DNA of 64,000 nucleotides from JAHFUI01 sp039931615 (lineage in GTDB: Bacteria > Acidobacteriota > Vicinamibacteria > Vicinamibacterales > CAVVIG01): positions 11,851 to 75,850 of the forward strand of contig JBDTRR010000023.1 in the NCBI GenBank assembly GCA_039931615.1, in the 5' to 3' direction. Positions 1 through 8,175 of the stretch are shown piece after piece. Both the position numbers and the translations under genes were made by a program. The notes below the pieces were generated by a model. It saw only the letters and a program-made list of their open reading frames with translations. It was not told the origin of the DNA and did not search any database. Position 1 is the stretch's first letter; every line of letters begins with the position of its first letter.

Positions 1-1
1 C

Positions 2-163
2 ATCGCCGCGCTGGTGGTGTGGTTCTTCGCCTACCTGCATCAGAGCGTGGCGATGGGGCTGATGGGATTTCTTCCCGCCAGTGTGACCGTCCTCGGCACG
101 GTGTGGGGACTGGTCGAGATCGTCGCCGCCGCGCTCGCCGGGGCGTGGGTCTACAAGGAATAG
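2..163 (+). CDS. C-terminus of an unidentified integral membrane protein (5' truncated)
   Basis: An open frame enters from the left edge and ends at TAG 161-163, leaving the last 53 residues. They are strongly hydrophobic: one segment lies around residues 1-22 of the visible part and a second around 28-48, and the protein ends in WVYKE. This looks like the last two membrane spans of an inner-membrane protein. Too little is present to assign a family. The reading frame is judged real from the hydrophobic pattern and its clean end. A repeat element begins about 60 bp downstream. Confidence 0.5.
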   Translation: MAALVVWFFAYLHQSVAMGLMGFLPASVTVLGTVWGLVEIVAAALAGAWVYKE

Positions 164-222
164 CGGCAGCAGCGCATCGCCCGCAGCGTCCTGCCACGAA
201 AACACGGAACACGAAAAAAACT

Positions 223-320
223 GTCGTAGTGCAGGCTTTCAGGCCTGCCCGACACGGCAGGCGTTTCCCCTCCGTACGTGGGGTCCGGCTTCAGCCGGAC
301 CGACAGGCCTGCACTACGAC
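223..320. repeat. MITE/REP-like element with 14-bp perfect terminal inverted repeats
   Basis: The outer arms GTCGTAGTGCAGGC (223-236) and GCCTGCACTACGAC (307-320) are exact inverted repeats. Inside is a second palindrome, GGTCCGGCT-TC-AGCCGGACC (282-301), preceded by a CGTACGTGG-like word. The element lies between the truncated membrane gene and the convergent acylase gene. The same inner palindrome recurs in degenerate form near 5911, 6636, 30381, 32628 and 56951. No transposase is encoded here, so it would be a non-autonomous element or a REP-type repeat. It may also serve as a transcript end between the convergent genes. Confidence 0.75.
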
Positions 321-333
321 TGATCTTCCTTCA

Positions 334-2760
334 CTAGCGGGGCACGAGCGTCAGCGTCGCGTCCGCGGCTGACTGCACGGCGCTGTCGCTGAACAGCAGC
401 GGAAATGACTCCCCGGCCGCCCAGAGCCTCGCCAGATCGGCAAAGTGCGGACTGGCCGGCGACCCCGACTGACCCGGTGCGTTGATGGCCACGGAGCGAT
501 CCCAGTCGGCGACGTCGAACACCGCGCTGAACGTCGCGCCGCTGGTCTGCTCGATCGCGGCGCCGCCCGTCGACATGACGGTATCCGCGTAGCCGTCGCG
601 CTCGAACGGTCCGACGTTGAATCGCGCGCGCGCGGTTGGGGTGATGGCGAGCGGATGGCGGAACAGCGCCTGGTGCAGCTGCCCCCAGGGCGGTCGGCCG
701 TCGCTCTGCGGCTGTCGCGCCGCGTCCACCGCTTCTGCCAGCGCCGCCAGCAGCAGCGCGTCGCGCGCCGCCGCGGCGTTGCGCCCGAACCATCCGCGCG
801 ATGGTCGCGTGAGCGCGGGCACGAGGAGAGGACCGGCGCGGGCGGCGAGGTCGTCAACCAGGGCGGCCGGGACGGCGAGGCGAACGAGCGCGCGCACCAG
901 ACGGGGCTCCCACAACGCGTAGACGGCCGCCGCGTCCGACGCCGCGGTCAGCCGCCGATCCCACGCCAGCAAACGCCGGCGTGCCTCCTCGACGTCCGGC
1001 CGGACGGCCCGCAGCGGCGCCAGCAGCGGAAGCAGCCGCCCGGCGCTCCACGCCAGCGTGTCATGCTGCATCCGGCTGAAGTCGTTGATGCCGAACGTCG
1101 GCTGCGCCTCGAGCAGCTGCCTCAGCCGGTTCGTCCTGGCGAGGTTGCCGTTCGCCGACACGACAGACCCGCCCGTCGGATCGGCGCCCTGCCCGGCACG
1201 GCCGGATCGTGATCCGGCCGCCGCCAGGCCTTCCCACTCGTACTCGCCCGACCAGCCCGGCACCGGCAGTTCACCCGACCATGAGCGGCGCACCGGCGTC
1301 CACCCGGCGGCGTACGAGCCGACATCCCCGTCGGCCGAGGCGTAGACGAACGTCGCCGCCGGCAGCTTCCAGCGATCGAGCGCGGCGCGCAGCTCCGAAG
1401 CCGACCCGGCGCGGTCGAGGCCGAGCGCGGCCAGCTCCCCGGCGGTGCCCGGCTCGAAGCCGGCCCAGCGAACCGTGTAGGCCAGGTGCCGTTCCCGATC
1501 CGAGGCGACCACCGCGCCGTGAGGGGTGTACTCGCGCTCGAACGCGAATGGTTTCTGGCCGGCTCTGAAGATGATCGGATCGGCGACGCTCACCGTGTCC
1601 GCCCACCTGCCGCCATCCTCGACCTGGTGTGGATTGCCGGGATTGACGCGCTCGACGTAGACGTCCTGCACGTCTGCGTCACGACTCGTCATCGCCCACG
1701 CGACCCGGGCGTTGTGGCCGATGACGACGCCGGGCTGCCAGGGCGCCGCCGCGCCGATGACGTTCCAGCCGGGCGCGTTCAGATGCACGAGATAGCGGCC
1801 GGAGGGATGATCGAGCGCGCGATGGGGATCGGTGGCAAGGAGCGGCGCCCCGGTCACGGATCGAGCGGCGGACACCGCCCAGGCGTTGCTCCCAATCTGC
1901 GCCGCCGTGTCCGGGCGCCGGAGGGATGGGAACGGGTCGGCCGAGACGCCCGCGAGCTCCCGGACCGGCGTGCCGCCGGCCGAGTCGGCGACCGGCCGGC
2001 CCGCCGGCACATCGGCGGCCAACCCGCTGAAGAACGGCGGTGTGCCGACGCGCCGCACCGCATCGACGATGACCGGACTGATCGTCCCGATATCGAGGCC
2101 GCGCGGCACCACGGTCGGCCGTCCCGCGGCCGGCGGCAGCAGCGCGTCCGCCTGGCGGAGGCCGACGGCGGCAATCAGGCGCGCCCGCACGACTTCGTCG
2201 CCGGCGTTGGCGCTGGCCACGAACGCGTCGGTCCGGTTCAGCAGATCCTCGGGCTGCCATCGTTCCGGACGCCACCCGGCGTGCGTGAATTCTTCCGGCA
2301 GCTGGGTCAGCGCGATCTCGACCCAGGCGTTGATGCCGCGGACGAAGGCGGCGGCGATCGCCTCGGTGTCGGAACCGTAGCTCGCCCACTCGGCGCGCCG
2401 GTCGCCGCGATACTGCATGCGCCGGGTCATCGCGTCCCGCTCGATGAAATTGGATCCGAGCACCTCCGAGAGCCGGCCCTGCACCGACCGGCGCCAGAGA
2501 TCGATCTGAAACAGCCGATCCTGGGCCTGGACGAAGCCCTGCGCGAAGAACAGATCGGCCTGGTTGGCGGCGTAGATGTGGGGGACACCCCAGCGGTCGC
2601 GCACCACGCGCACCGGCGCCGCCAGGCCCTCGAGCGTGAGGGTGCCGCTGATCTGCGGCGGCAGCGGGGGCACTGCCGCCGGCGGCTGGGCGCGGCGGCT
2701 GCAGCCGGCCGAGACGACCAGAAACATCGCGACACACAACAACCGGGGCGACAGAGACAT
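334..2760 (-). CDS. Penicillin acylase family (Ntn-hydrolase) lipoprotein
   Basis: This 808-residue protein has a lipoprotein signal with the lipobox SAGC near residue 18, so it is probably lipid-anchored in the periplasm. The acylase N-domain begins around residue 35 (GVPHIYAAN, QDRLFQIDLWRR). Ser291 in QIGSNAWAVS matches the autocatalytic Gly-Ser processing site and N-terminal nucleophile of the family. Downstream family-typical stretches are PHRALDHPSGRYLVHL and WAMTSRDADVQD. The family hydrolyses amide bonds such as beta-lactams, acyl-homoserine lactones or aryl amides; the substrate cannot be told from sequence. The start at 2760 was preferred over longer frames because it places the lipobox correctly. 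It is divergent from the DinB gene with a 52-bp gap. Confidence 0.88.
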   Translation of the reverse strand: MSLSPRLLCVAMFLVVSAGCSRRAQPPAAVPPLPPQISGTLTLEGLAAPVRVVRDRWGVPHIYAANQADLFFAQGFVQAQDRLFQIDLWRRSVQGRLSEVLGSNFIERDAMTRRMQYRGDRRAEWASYGSDTEAIAAAFVRGINAWVEIALTQLPEEFTHAGWRPERWQPEDLLNRTDAFVASANAGDEVVRARLIAAVGLRQADALLPPAAGRPTVVPRGLDIGTISPVIVDAVRRVGTPPFFSGLAADVPAGRPVADSAGGTPVRELAGVSADPFPSLRRPDTAAQIGSNAWAVSAARSVTGAPLLATDPHRALDHPSGRYLVHLNAPGWNVIGAAAPWQPGVVIGHNARVAWAMTSRDADVQDVYVERVNPGNPHQVEDGGRWADTVSVADPIIFRAGQKPFAFEREYTPHGAVVASDRERHLAYTVRWAGFEPGTAGELAALGLDRAGSASELRAALDRWKLPAATFVYASADGDVGSYAAGWTPVRRSWSGELPVPGWSGEYEWEGLAAAGSRSGRAGQGADPTGGSVVSANGNLARTNRLRQLLEAQPTFGINDFSRMQHDTLAWSAGRLLPLLAPLRAVRPDVEEARRRLLAWDRRLTAASDAAAVYALWEPRLVRALVRLAVPAALVDDLAARAGPLLVPALTRPSRGWFGRNAAAARDALLLAALAEAVDAARQPQSDGRPPWGQLHQALFRHPLAITPTARARFNVGPFERDGYADTVMSTGGAAIEQTSGATFSAVFDVADWDRSVAINAPGQSGSPASPHFADLARLWAAGESFPLLFSDSAVQSAADATLTLVPR

Positions 2761-2812
2761 CGCGGTTCCTCCCCCACTTTTCTCCGCGTCTTCTCCGGCG
2801 TACACTATCCGC

Positions 2813-3304
2813 ATGGCGCTCAGGGACGGCATGCTGGCGGAGTACGACCACGAAGTGGCGACGACCAGGAAGTTACTCGACCGGCTGCCCGACGACAAAC
2901 TAAGCTGGAAGCCGCACGAGAAATCGATGTCGCTCGGCGGCCTGGCGACCCATCTCGGCAACATCCCCAACTGGGGCAGCCGGATTCTCAGCGAGCCGTT
3001 CTTCGATCTCGCCGACGCCCCGCCCAACCTCGAGGCGAAATCGTCCCGCGCCGAGATTCTCGCCTTCTTCGACCAGTCCACGAAACAGACGCGGGCGGCC
3101 ATGGACAAGTCCGATCCCGAGTACCTGCAGGCGTGGGCGCTCAAGCGCGCCGGACAGGAGATGTTCTCGATGCCGCGCGTCTCGGCGTTCCGGACGTTCG
3201 TGCTCTACCATCTCGTTCACCATCGCGGCCAGCTCAGTGTCTACCTGAGGCTGAACGACATCCCGGTGCCCCCGATCTACGGGCCGACAGCGGACGAAGG
3301 CTGA
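2813..3304 (+). CDS. DinB family protein (putative metal-dependent thiol transferase fold)
   Basis: This 163-residue protein has the DinB/YfiT four-helix-bundle pattern. The three expected metal ligands are His47 (ATHLGN) and His133 and His137 (YHLVHHRGQ); the last motif with the following LSVYLRLN is typical of the family. Members bind zinc or nickel, and some use bacillithiol or mycothiol as cosubstrate. That is notable because a YpdA-like reductase lies at the other end of this window. The ATG at 2813 was chosen since it starts the family-typical N-terminus. The hydrolase gene follows 39 bp downstream on the same strand, so the two may be cotranscribed. Confidence 0.85.
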   Translation: MALRDGMLAEYDHEVATTRKLLDRLPDDKLSWKPHEKSMSLGGLATHLGNIPNWGSRILSEPFFDLADAPPNLEAKSSRAEILAFFDQSTKQTRAAMDKSDPEYLQAWALKRAGQEMFSMPRVSAFRTFVLYHLVHHRGQLSVYLRLNDIPVPPIYGPTADEG

Positions 3305-3343
3305 CGCCGTGCCGAACGAACCCGCCCGGCTGCTGCGTCAGCG

Positions 3344-4384
3344 GTGAACGATCCGTTCGTCGCCCGCCCGTCGCTCCGCAGCGGACACCGGATGACGCTG
3401 TTCGGATGGGGCAACCCGCGCGACTTCCCGCGTCTGCCGCGTCCGACGGTCCGCTACTTCGACGTCGATCACGACGCCCGCGTGCTCGCGCACTGCCACT
3501 GGCAGCCGCGGCCGTGGGAGCGTCCGACGATCATCCTCCTGCATGGTCTCAACGGATCGAGCGCGGCGCACTACATGCGAGGCATCGCCGCCAAGGCCTT
3601 CGCCCGCGGCATGAACGCGCTGCGGCTGAACCAGCGGAACTGCGGCGACACCGAGCACCTGTCCGCCGGCCTGTTTCACTCCGGCCTCACCGCCGACGTC
3701 CGCCACGTCGTCGAGGAACTGATCGCCGTCGACGGCCTGCCGGCGATCGGGGTCGCCGGCTACTCGCTCGGCGGCAATCTCGCGCTGAAGCTGGCCGGTG
3801 AATATGCCGACGCCGCCCCGCCGGCGCTGGTGGCCATCTGCGCGGTCTCGCCGATCATCGAGATCAGCGAATGCGTCCGCGCCCTGGAACGCCCGGACAA
3901 TCGCTTGTATCAATGGAATTTCGTCAAGGATTTGAAGCGGCGGATGCGCCGCAAGGACCGCTTCTGGCCGGGACGGTTCGACCTCGCGAAGCTCAACGCG
4001 ATCCGGACCGTCCGGGCCTTCGACGAGGCCTACACCGCCCCCTACTTCGGCTTCCAGGACGCGGAGGACTACTACCATCGCGCCAGCTCGATGCGCGTCG
4101 TCGATCGCATCCGGGTGCCCGCCCTCATCATCACGGCCGAGGACGATCCGTTCGTGCCGGCCGCCCCGTTCCAGGATCCCGTGCTCGTCGGCAATCCGCA
4201 CGTCACGCTGTTCGCCTGCGCCCACGGTGGGCACTGCGGGTTCGTCGGGCCCGCGACGGGAGAGGATGACGGCTACTGGGCCGAGGACCGGGTGGTCGGA
4301 TTCGTCGAGGGCTGGGCGGCCAGCGCCGCCATCAGGATCCGGGCCAACTCCGGTCCCTTGCCTTCGTCTTCGTGCTTGAAATAG
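3344..4384 (+). CDS. YheT-type alpha/beta hydrolase
   Basis: The 346-residue protein carries an alpha/beta-hydrolase core: oxyanion segment LLHGLNGSS, nucleophile elbow GYSLGGN (Ser141), acid loop AEDDPFVP and catalytic His in HGGHCGFV. The stretch NQRNCGDTEHLSAGLFHSG is characteristic of the YheT/ABHD1-3 branch, whose bacterial members are uncharacterised esterases. A GTG at 3344 is used as start. The gene converges on and overlaps the DUF72 gene by 112 bp. The domain ends near FVEGW, so the last roughly 22 residues are encoded only by antisense DNA of the neighbour and are probably unstructured. Confidence 0.85.
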   Translation: MNDPFVARPSLRSGHRMTLFGWGNPRDFPRLPRPTVRYFDVDHDARVLAHCHWQPRPWERPTIILLHGLNGSSAAHYMRGIAAKAFARGMNALRLNQRNCGDTEHLSAGLFHSGLTADVRHVVEELIAVDGLPAIGVAGYSLGGNLALKLAGEYADAAPPALVAICAVSPIIEISECVRALERPDNRLYQWNFVKDLKRRMRRKDRFWPGRFDLAKLNAIRTVRAFDEAYTAPYFGFQDAEDYYHRASSMRVVDRIRVPALIITAEDDPFVPAAPFQDPVLVGNPHVTLFACAHGGHCGFVGPATGEDDGYWAEDRVVGFVEGWAASAAIRIRANSGPLPSSSCLK

Positions 4385-5013
4385 ACGTAGACATCGCGGC
4401 AGGCGCCGGTCTCGGCGGCGATCGTCTCGGCCCAGCGGGCGATGTCCCCGGGGGTGTACCCTTCGTCGCGCAGCCGGAAGTAGGCGTAGTCGGCGGTGAT
4501 CCGCACCGGCGTCGAGAGCTTCTCGCTGTCGGCGACGCACAGCGCCATGTTCCGTCCGGCCAGCCGTTCGAAGACCTCGTCGTCGAGCCACGACGCGTGG
4601 CGGAACTCGAACGCGGCCGGCGCCCTGGGCGGCAGCTCGTCGAGGAAGGCGTCCAACAGCGGGACATCCTTCTTCAGGTTCGGCGGCAGCTGGAACAGCA
4701 GCGCTCCCAGCTTGCTATTGAGCGTGCCGGCCACGCCGCAGAACGCCTTGACCAGCTCGCCGCAGTTCTTCAGCCGGCTGTCGTGCGTGATCCGCCGCGG
4801 CGCCTTCAGGGTGAGGCGGTAGGGATCCGGCGTCTGCGCGGCCCAGCCGCCGACCAGCTTCTCGTTCGGCATCCGGTAGAACGTGTAGTTGATCTCGACC
4901 GTCGGGAAGCGCGCGGCGTAGTACGGCAGCATCTTCGCCGCGGCGAGATCGGCGGGGTAGAAAGAGCCCTTCCATTCCGGGTAGTTGTACCCCGACGTGC
5001 CAATCCAGATCAT
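4273..5013 (-). CDS. DUF72 family protein (YecE-like TIM barrel)
   Basis: The 246-residue protein opens with IWIGTSGYNYPEWKGSFYP and continues with VEINYTFYRMP, FQLPPNLKKD, AFEFRHASW and DVYVYFKHEDEGK, the recognised signature stretches of DUF72/YecE. These proteins adopt a TIM-barrel fold and their biochemical role is unknown. Length is normal for the family. Its 3' end overlaps the hydrolase gene in antisense. Its start is only 19 bp from the divergent Sco gene, so the two promoters must lie within each other's coding sequence or overlap. Confidence 0.9.
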   Translation of the reverse strand: MIWIGTSGYNYPEWKGSFYPADLAAAKMLPYYAARFPTVEINYTFYRMPNEKLVGGWAAQTPDPYRLTLKAPRRITHDSRLKNCGELVKAFCGVAGTLNSKLGALLFQLPPNLKKDVPLLDAFLDELPPRAPAAFEFRHASWLDDEVFERLAGRNMALCVADSEKLSTPVRITADYAYFRLRDEGYTPGDIARWAETIAAETGACRDVYVYFKHEDEGKGPELARILMAALAAQPSTNPTTRSSAQ

Positions 5014-5032
5014 GGGAGTAGACTATATCCAT

Positions 5033-5908
5033 ATGCGCGCATTGCTTGTGTGGTGTCTCGGCCTGGCCGTCCTGGGCGCGTCCTGCGCCGGCAAGACCGA
5101 TCAGCGTGAGTACACGCTCCAGGGCCAGGTGACGGCGGTCACCCCCACTCATGATCAGGCGACCGTCAACCATGAAGAGATCAAGGGCTTCATGACGGCG
5201 ATGACGATGCCCTACAAGGTGCAGGATCCGAAGCAGCTCGAAGGGATCGTGCCCGGCGACTTGATCAACGCCAAGCTGATCGTCCTGCCGAGCGATGCCT
5301 ACCTGACCGACGTCAGGAAGGTGGGCCAGGCGCCACTGCCGGCAGCGCCCGCCGACACCGCGGCCCCGACCGCCTCCTCCGGCTTCGAACTCCTGAAACC
5401 CGGCGAAGCGGTGCCGGATGCGAGCTTCGTCGATCAGAGCGGCAAGAAGCGCCGCTTCAGCTCGTTCAAGGGCTCGCCGGTGCTGATGACGTTCATCTAC
5501 ACGAAATGTCCGATGCCGACGTTCTGCCCGCTGATGGACCAGCACTTCGCGACGATCCAGAAAAAGCTCAAGGACGATCCGGCGCTGAAGGGGCGCGTCC
5601 ACCTGGTCAGCGTCAGCTTCGATCCCATCGTCGATACCCCCCCGGTGCTGAAGGCGCACGCCCAGACCCTGGGCGCGGACCTGAACACGTGGACCTTCCT
5701 GACCGGCGACCGCGACGACGTCGATCAGTTCGCAGCCCGGTTCGGCGTCTCGGTCGCGCGATCGCAGACCGATCAGCGCGACATCACGCACAACCTGCGC
5801 ACGGCGCTGGTCGATGGCGGCGGCAAGCTGGTCAAGGTCTACATCGGCAACGAATGGACGCCGGACCAGGCGATCGCAGACGTCAAGCCCGTTGTCGGCG
5901 CGAACTGA
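5033..5908 (+). CDS. CusF-like copper-binding domain fused to Sco1/SenC thioredoxin domain, lipoprotein
   Basis: This 291-residue protein has a lipobox LGASC (Cys18). Residues 25-90 form a copper-binding small-barrel domain (YTLQGQVTAV, and FMTAMTMPYKV with Met ligands). A proline/alanine linker at about 100-116 leads to a Sco domain with Cys159 and Cys165 in KCPMPTFCP and His253 in DITHNL, the ligand set of Sco copper chaperones. Sco proteins deliver copper to or reduce the CuA site of cytochrome oxidase. The fusion would join periplasmic copper capture to insertion. No oxidase genes are adjacent. ATG 5033 was chosen because it starts the signal peptide. Confidence 0.88.
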   Translation: MRALLVWCLGLAVLGASCAGKTDQREYTLQGQVTAVTPTHDQATVNHEEIKGFMTAMTMPYKVQDPKQLEGIVPGDLINAKLIVLPSDAYLTDVRKVGQAPLPAAPADTAAPTASSGFELLKPGEAVPDASFVDQSGKKRRFSSFKGSPVLMTFIYTKCPMPTFCPLMDQHFATIQKKLKDDPALKGRVHLVSVSFDPIVDTPPVLKAHAQTLGADLNTWTFLTGDRDDVDQFAARFGVSVARSQTDQRDITHNLRTALVDGGGKLVKVYIGNEWTPDQAIADVKPVVGAN

Positions 5909-5910
5909 AA

Positions 5911-5931
5911 CGGTCGGCCTGAAGCCGGACC
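5911..5931. repeat. Dispersed GTCCGGCTTCAGCCGGAC-family palindrome
   Basis: A degenerate copy (GGTCGGCCT-GA-AGCCGGACC) lies directly behind the Sco stop codon and before the start of the next gene. It belongs to the family seen best at 223-320. Confidence 0.55.
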
Positions 5932-5960
5932 CCCTCGACGCAGGACACGGCCCCTCGTCG

Positions 5961-6623
5961 GTGGCGTTCTCGCCGCGCGAACGACGGCTGATTGCCGGCC
6001 TTCGCACGCCACTCGAGGTTCAGCGCTACCTCAACGGCCTGCCCTACAACAACGAGCCGCACGGCCGCGCCACGCTGCGCAGCTTCCGCGGCGTCGTCCG
6101 CCACGGCTGCGCCCATTGCCTCGAGGCGGCGCTCTTCGCGGCGGTGGTGCTCGAGCAGCACGGCGACCCGCCACTTGTGTTGAGCTTCGAATCGATTGAC
6201 GCGCTCGATCACGTTATCTTCGTCTATCGCCGCGGCGGCCGCTGGGGATCGATCGCGCGCTCGCGCGACCCCGGGCTGCACGGCCGCAAGCCGGTCTTTG
6301 CCACGCCGCGGGCGCTGGCGCTCAGTTACTTCGACCCGTACATCGACCTGACCGGCCGGGTCACCGCGTATGCGGTCGTCGATCTACGGACGAAGATGGG
6401 CCGCTACGACTGGCGCCTGGCCGAGACCAACGTCTGGAAGGTCGAACGCATGCTGCTCGACTACCCACATCATCGTATCGCCTCGTCGGACCGGCGGGTT
6501 GACCAGTGGCGCACGCGGTATCGCCGGTTTCTGGCCGAGCACCCCGGCCGGAAGCCGCTCTTCTATGCCCGACGGGATCGCTGGACCGAGCTGCCGATGG
6601 AATTTCGCGGTCCGCGAGCGTGA
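5961..6623 (+). CDS. Transglutaminase-like cysteine-protease-fold protein of unknown function
   Basis: The predicted 220-residue protein, from GTG 5961, contains HGCAHCLEAALFAA (Cys50/Cys53), then DHVIFVYRR (His84) and SRDPGLHGRKP (Asp103). The order Cys-His-Asp and the spacing match a transglutaminase-like/papain-fold catalytic triad. The C-terminal half (YFDPYIDLTGRV, YDWRLAETNVWKVE) is not one I can name. The start is uncertain: the frame is open further upstream through the repeat at 5911, but similarity to a folded domain begins after the GTG. There is no signal peptide, so a cytoplasmic protein is expected. Confidence 0.6.
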   Translation: MAFSPRERRLIAGLRTPLEVQRYLNGLPYNNEPHGRATLRSFRGVVRHGCAHCLEAALFAAVVLEQHGDPPLVLSFESIDALDHVIFVYRRGGRWGSIARSRDPGLHGRKPVFATPRALALSYFDPYIDLTGRVTAYAVVDLRTKMGRYDWRLAETNVWKVERMLLDYPHHRIASSDRRVDQWRTRYRRFLAEHPGRKPLFYARRDRWTELPMEFRGPRA

Positions 6624-6635
6624 CCACGGTCCGAT

Positions 6636-6726
6636 CAGCTAAAGCCGGAACCCACGTCCGGATGATCAGCCGTCGTGCAGGCGTTTTGTTCGCGGTACGT
6701 AGTGTCCGCCTTCAGCCGGACCGTGA
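6636..6726. repeat. Degenerate dispersed palindrome element
   Basis: The stretch contains AAAGCCGGAACCCACGTCCGG, CGTCGTGCAGGCG and GTCCGCCTTCAGCCGGACC in the same order of motifs as the element at 223-320. Terminal arms are eroded. It separates the convergent genes ending at 6623 and 6747. Confidence 0.6.
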
Positions 6727-6746
6727 CAGATCGACAGAGTTCCATC

Positions 6747-7052
6747 TCAATCCAGATCGAAATCGCGGGTGGGCTTGGTGATCGGCTCGGTGCGGGCCTG
6801 CTTGAGCGCCTCCTCGAAGCGCTGCGACAGCGCGTCACCGCGCGTCTTCTCCGACTCGACCGACTTCTGGAATATCGCTTCGCGCCGCGCCGCCTCGTCC
6901 GCGAGGATGCGTTGCGCGTCGCTCAACTCCGGTTTGTTGGCGCGCTCCGGCTCCTCGTGGCGGACGACGCGGGCGAGGTTGGTGTCGACCACGAGCGTGG
7001 CCTGACAGCAGGGACAGGTCACCGCCAATTCCGATTTGAGCCGCACCATCAC
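6747..7052 (-). CDS. Small protein with a CPxC zinc-ribbon-like N-terminus
   Basis: This 101-residue protein has CPCC at residues 13-16 (AVTCPCCQATLVVDT) and a charged, probably helical remainder (RILADEAARREAIFQKSVESE). Only one Cys pair is present, so a complete zinc ribbon is not formed by one chain. The start ATG overlaps the stop of the upstream lipoprotein gene by 4 bp (ATGA), so translation is probably coupled. I do not recognise a named family. The two genes look like a conserved pair. Confidence 0.6.
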   Translation of the reverse strand: MMVRLKSELAVTCPCCQATLVVDTNLARVVRHEEPERANKPELSDAQRILADEAARREAIFQKSVESEKTRGDALSQRFEEALKQARTEPITKPTRDFDLD

Positions 7053-7435
7053 TCTTTCCCTCCCAGCGCCCCGGCCACGCCGGACTTCTGGAACTTCATC
7101 TTCAACTCCAGCGGCGTACCGTCCGGCTGTTTGGCGGTCAGCGTCAACTCGGTAATCTGGATGCGGCGATAGTCGAACGGCTGGCCGTAGCCGGAGATGA
7201 AGCGGTCGAGCGGCGCGTCAAGCCTGCCGCCGGCGGCAATCGACGGCACTCGAGCCTGGAAGTACCGATTGACCCAGATTTCGACGTTCGTCCACTCGTC
7301 CTTCGACGTGTTCAGCACGGTCAGCTTGTTGCGGTCGAGCTGCAGCGGCTCAGGTGGCGGATTCGAACAGCGCGCCGCCGCCACGCTGAACAGCGCGACC
7401 ACCAGCGCCCGGCGCACTCCATCCCGCATCGGCAC
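7049..7435 (-). CDS. Small putative lipoprotein
   Basis: The 128-residue protein has a short signal peptide ending in VAAARC, a plausible lipobox with Cys near residue 23. It is followed by a beta-rich domain (KLTVLNTSKDEWTNVEIWVNRYFQARV) and a C-terminal ELKMKFQKSG. It is the first gene of a two-gene unit with 6747-7052. Its start is 17 bp from the divergent nuclease gene. No family is recognised; an envelope location is inferred from the signal. Confidence 0.6.
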   Translation of the reverse strand: MPMRDGVRRALVVALFSVAAARCSNPPPEPLQLDRNKLTVLNTSKDEWTNVEIWVNRYFQARVPSIAAGGRLDAPLDRFISGYGQPFDYRRIQITELTLTAKQPDGTPLELKMKFQKSGVAGALGGKE

Positions 7436-7455
7436 GAATTATCATACTCGGAGTG

Positions 7456-8175
7456 ATGTCCACCACTCGCACGCTGCGGATCGCCACCTACAACATCCAT
7501 CGCTGCCGCGGCATCGACGGCCGGACCCGCCCCGATCGGATTGCGGCGGTGCTGCGTGTGATTGACGCCGACGTCATTGCCCTGCAGGAAGTGATCGGAC
7601 CGGACGCGCACACCGGCGGCCATGCCGAAGCGCTGGGCGCCGCGCTCGGGATGGGCTGGGTGATGGCGACCACCCGGCAGCTGCGCGGCCATCAGTTCGG
7701 CAACGTCGTGCTGAGCCGCTATCCGATCGTGAGCCACAGCGAGCACGATCTGTCATGGAAGACGTGCGAGCCGCGCTGCCTGCAGCGCGTCGACGTGTCG
7801 GTCGACGGCTGCCGCCTGCACCTCTACAACGTCCACCTGGGCACCGCAATCCTGGAGCGGCGGTTTCAGGCGCGGCGACTCGCCGAGATCGTCGCCGACC
7901 ATCATGTCAGCGGACCGAAGCTGGTGCTGGGCGATTTCAACGAATGGATGAAGGGGCTGACGACCAAGCTGCTGAGCGAGAAGCTGAACAGCGTCGATCT
8001 CGCACAATACATGCTGCGACGGCGGACCTACCCGGGTGTGTTTCCGTTCCTGCACCTCGACCACATCTACTACGCCGGCAAGGTCGAGATTCTCCACATC
8101 GAGCTGCCGCGGACGCGGCTGGCCAAGGTCGCGTCCGATCACCTGCCGCTGGTCGCGGACGTGCGAATCGGTTGA
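7456..8175 (+). CDS. Endonuclease/exonuclease/phosphatase (EEP) superfamily protein
   Basis: The 239-residue protein shows the EEP metal-dependent hydrolase motifs in order: TYNIHRCRG near the N-terminus, ALQEV (metal-binding Glu), YNVHLG, LGDFNEW (Asp/Asn) and the final SDHLPLVAD (catalytic His). Relatives cleave phosphodiesters in DNA, RNA or lipids, or remove phosphates; the short single-domain form with no signal peptide does not fix the substrate. The start could be GTG 7453 or ATG 7456. Its stop codon abuts the stop codon of the convergent desaturase gene. Confidence 0.85.
   Translation: MSTTRTLRIATYNIHRCRGIDGRTRPDRIAAVLRVIDADVIALQEVIGPDAHTGGHAEALGAALGMGWVMATTRQLRGHQFGNVVLSRYPIVSHSEHDLSWKTCEPRCLQRVDVSVDGCRLHLYNVHLGTAILERRFQARRLAEIVADHHVSGPKLVLGDFNEWMKGLTTKLLSEKLNSVDLAQYMLRRRTYPGVFPFLHLDHIYYAGKVEILHIELPRTRLAKVASDHLPLVADVRIG

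Noticed and set aside
1486..3801. 771-codon open frame on the plus strand
   Set aside because: It is antisense to the acylase gene and crosses the DinB and hydrolase genes out of frame. Its composition is Arg/Pro/Gly-rich shadow coding with no recognisable domain.
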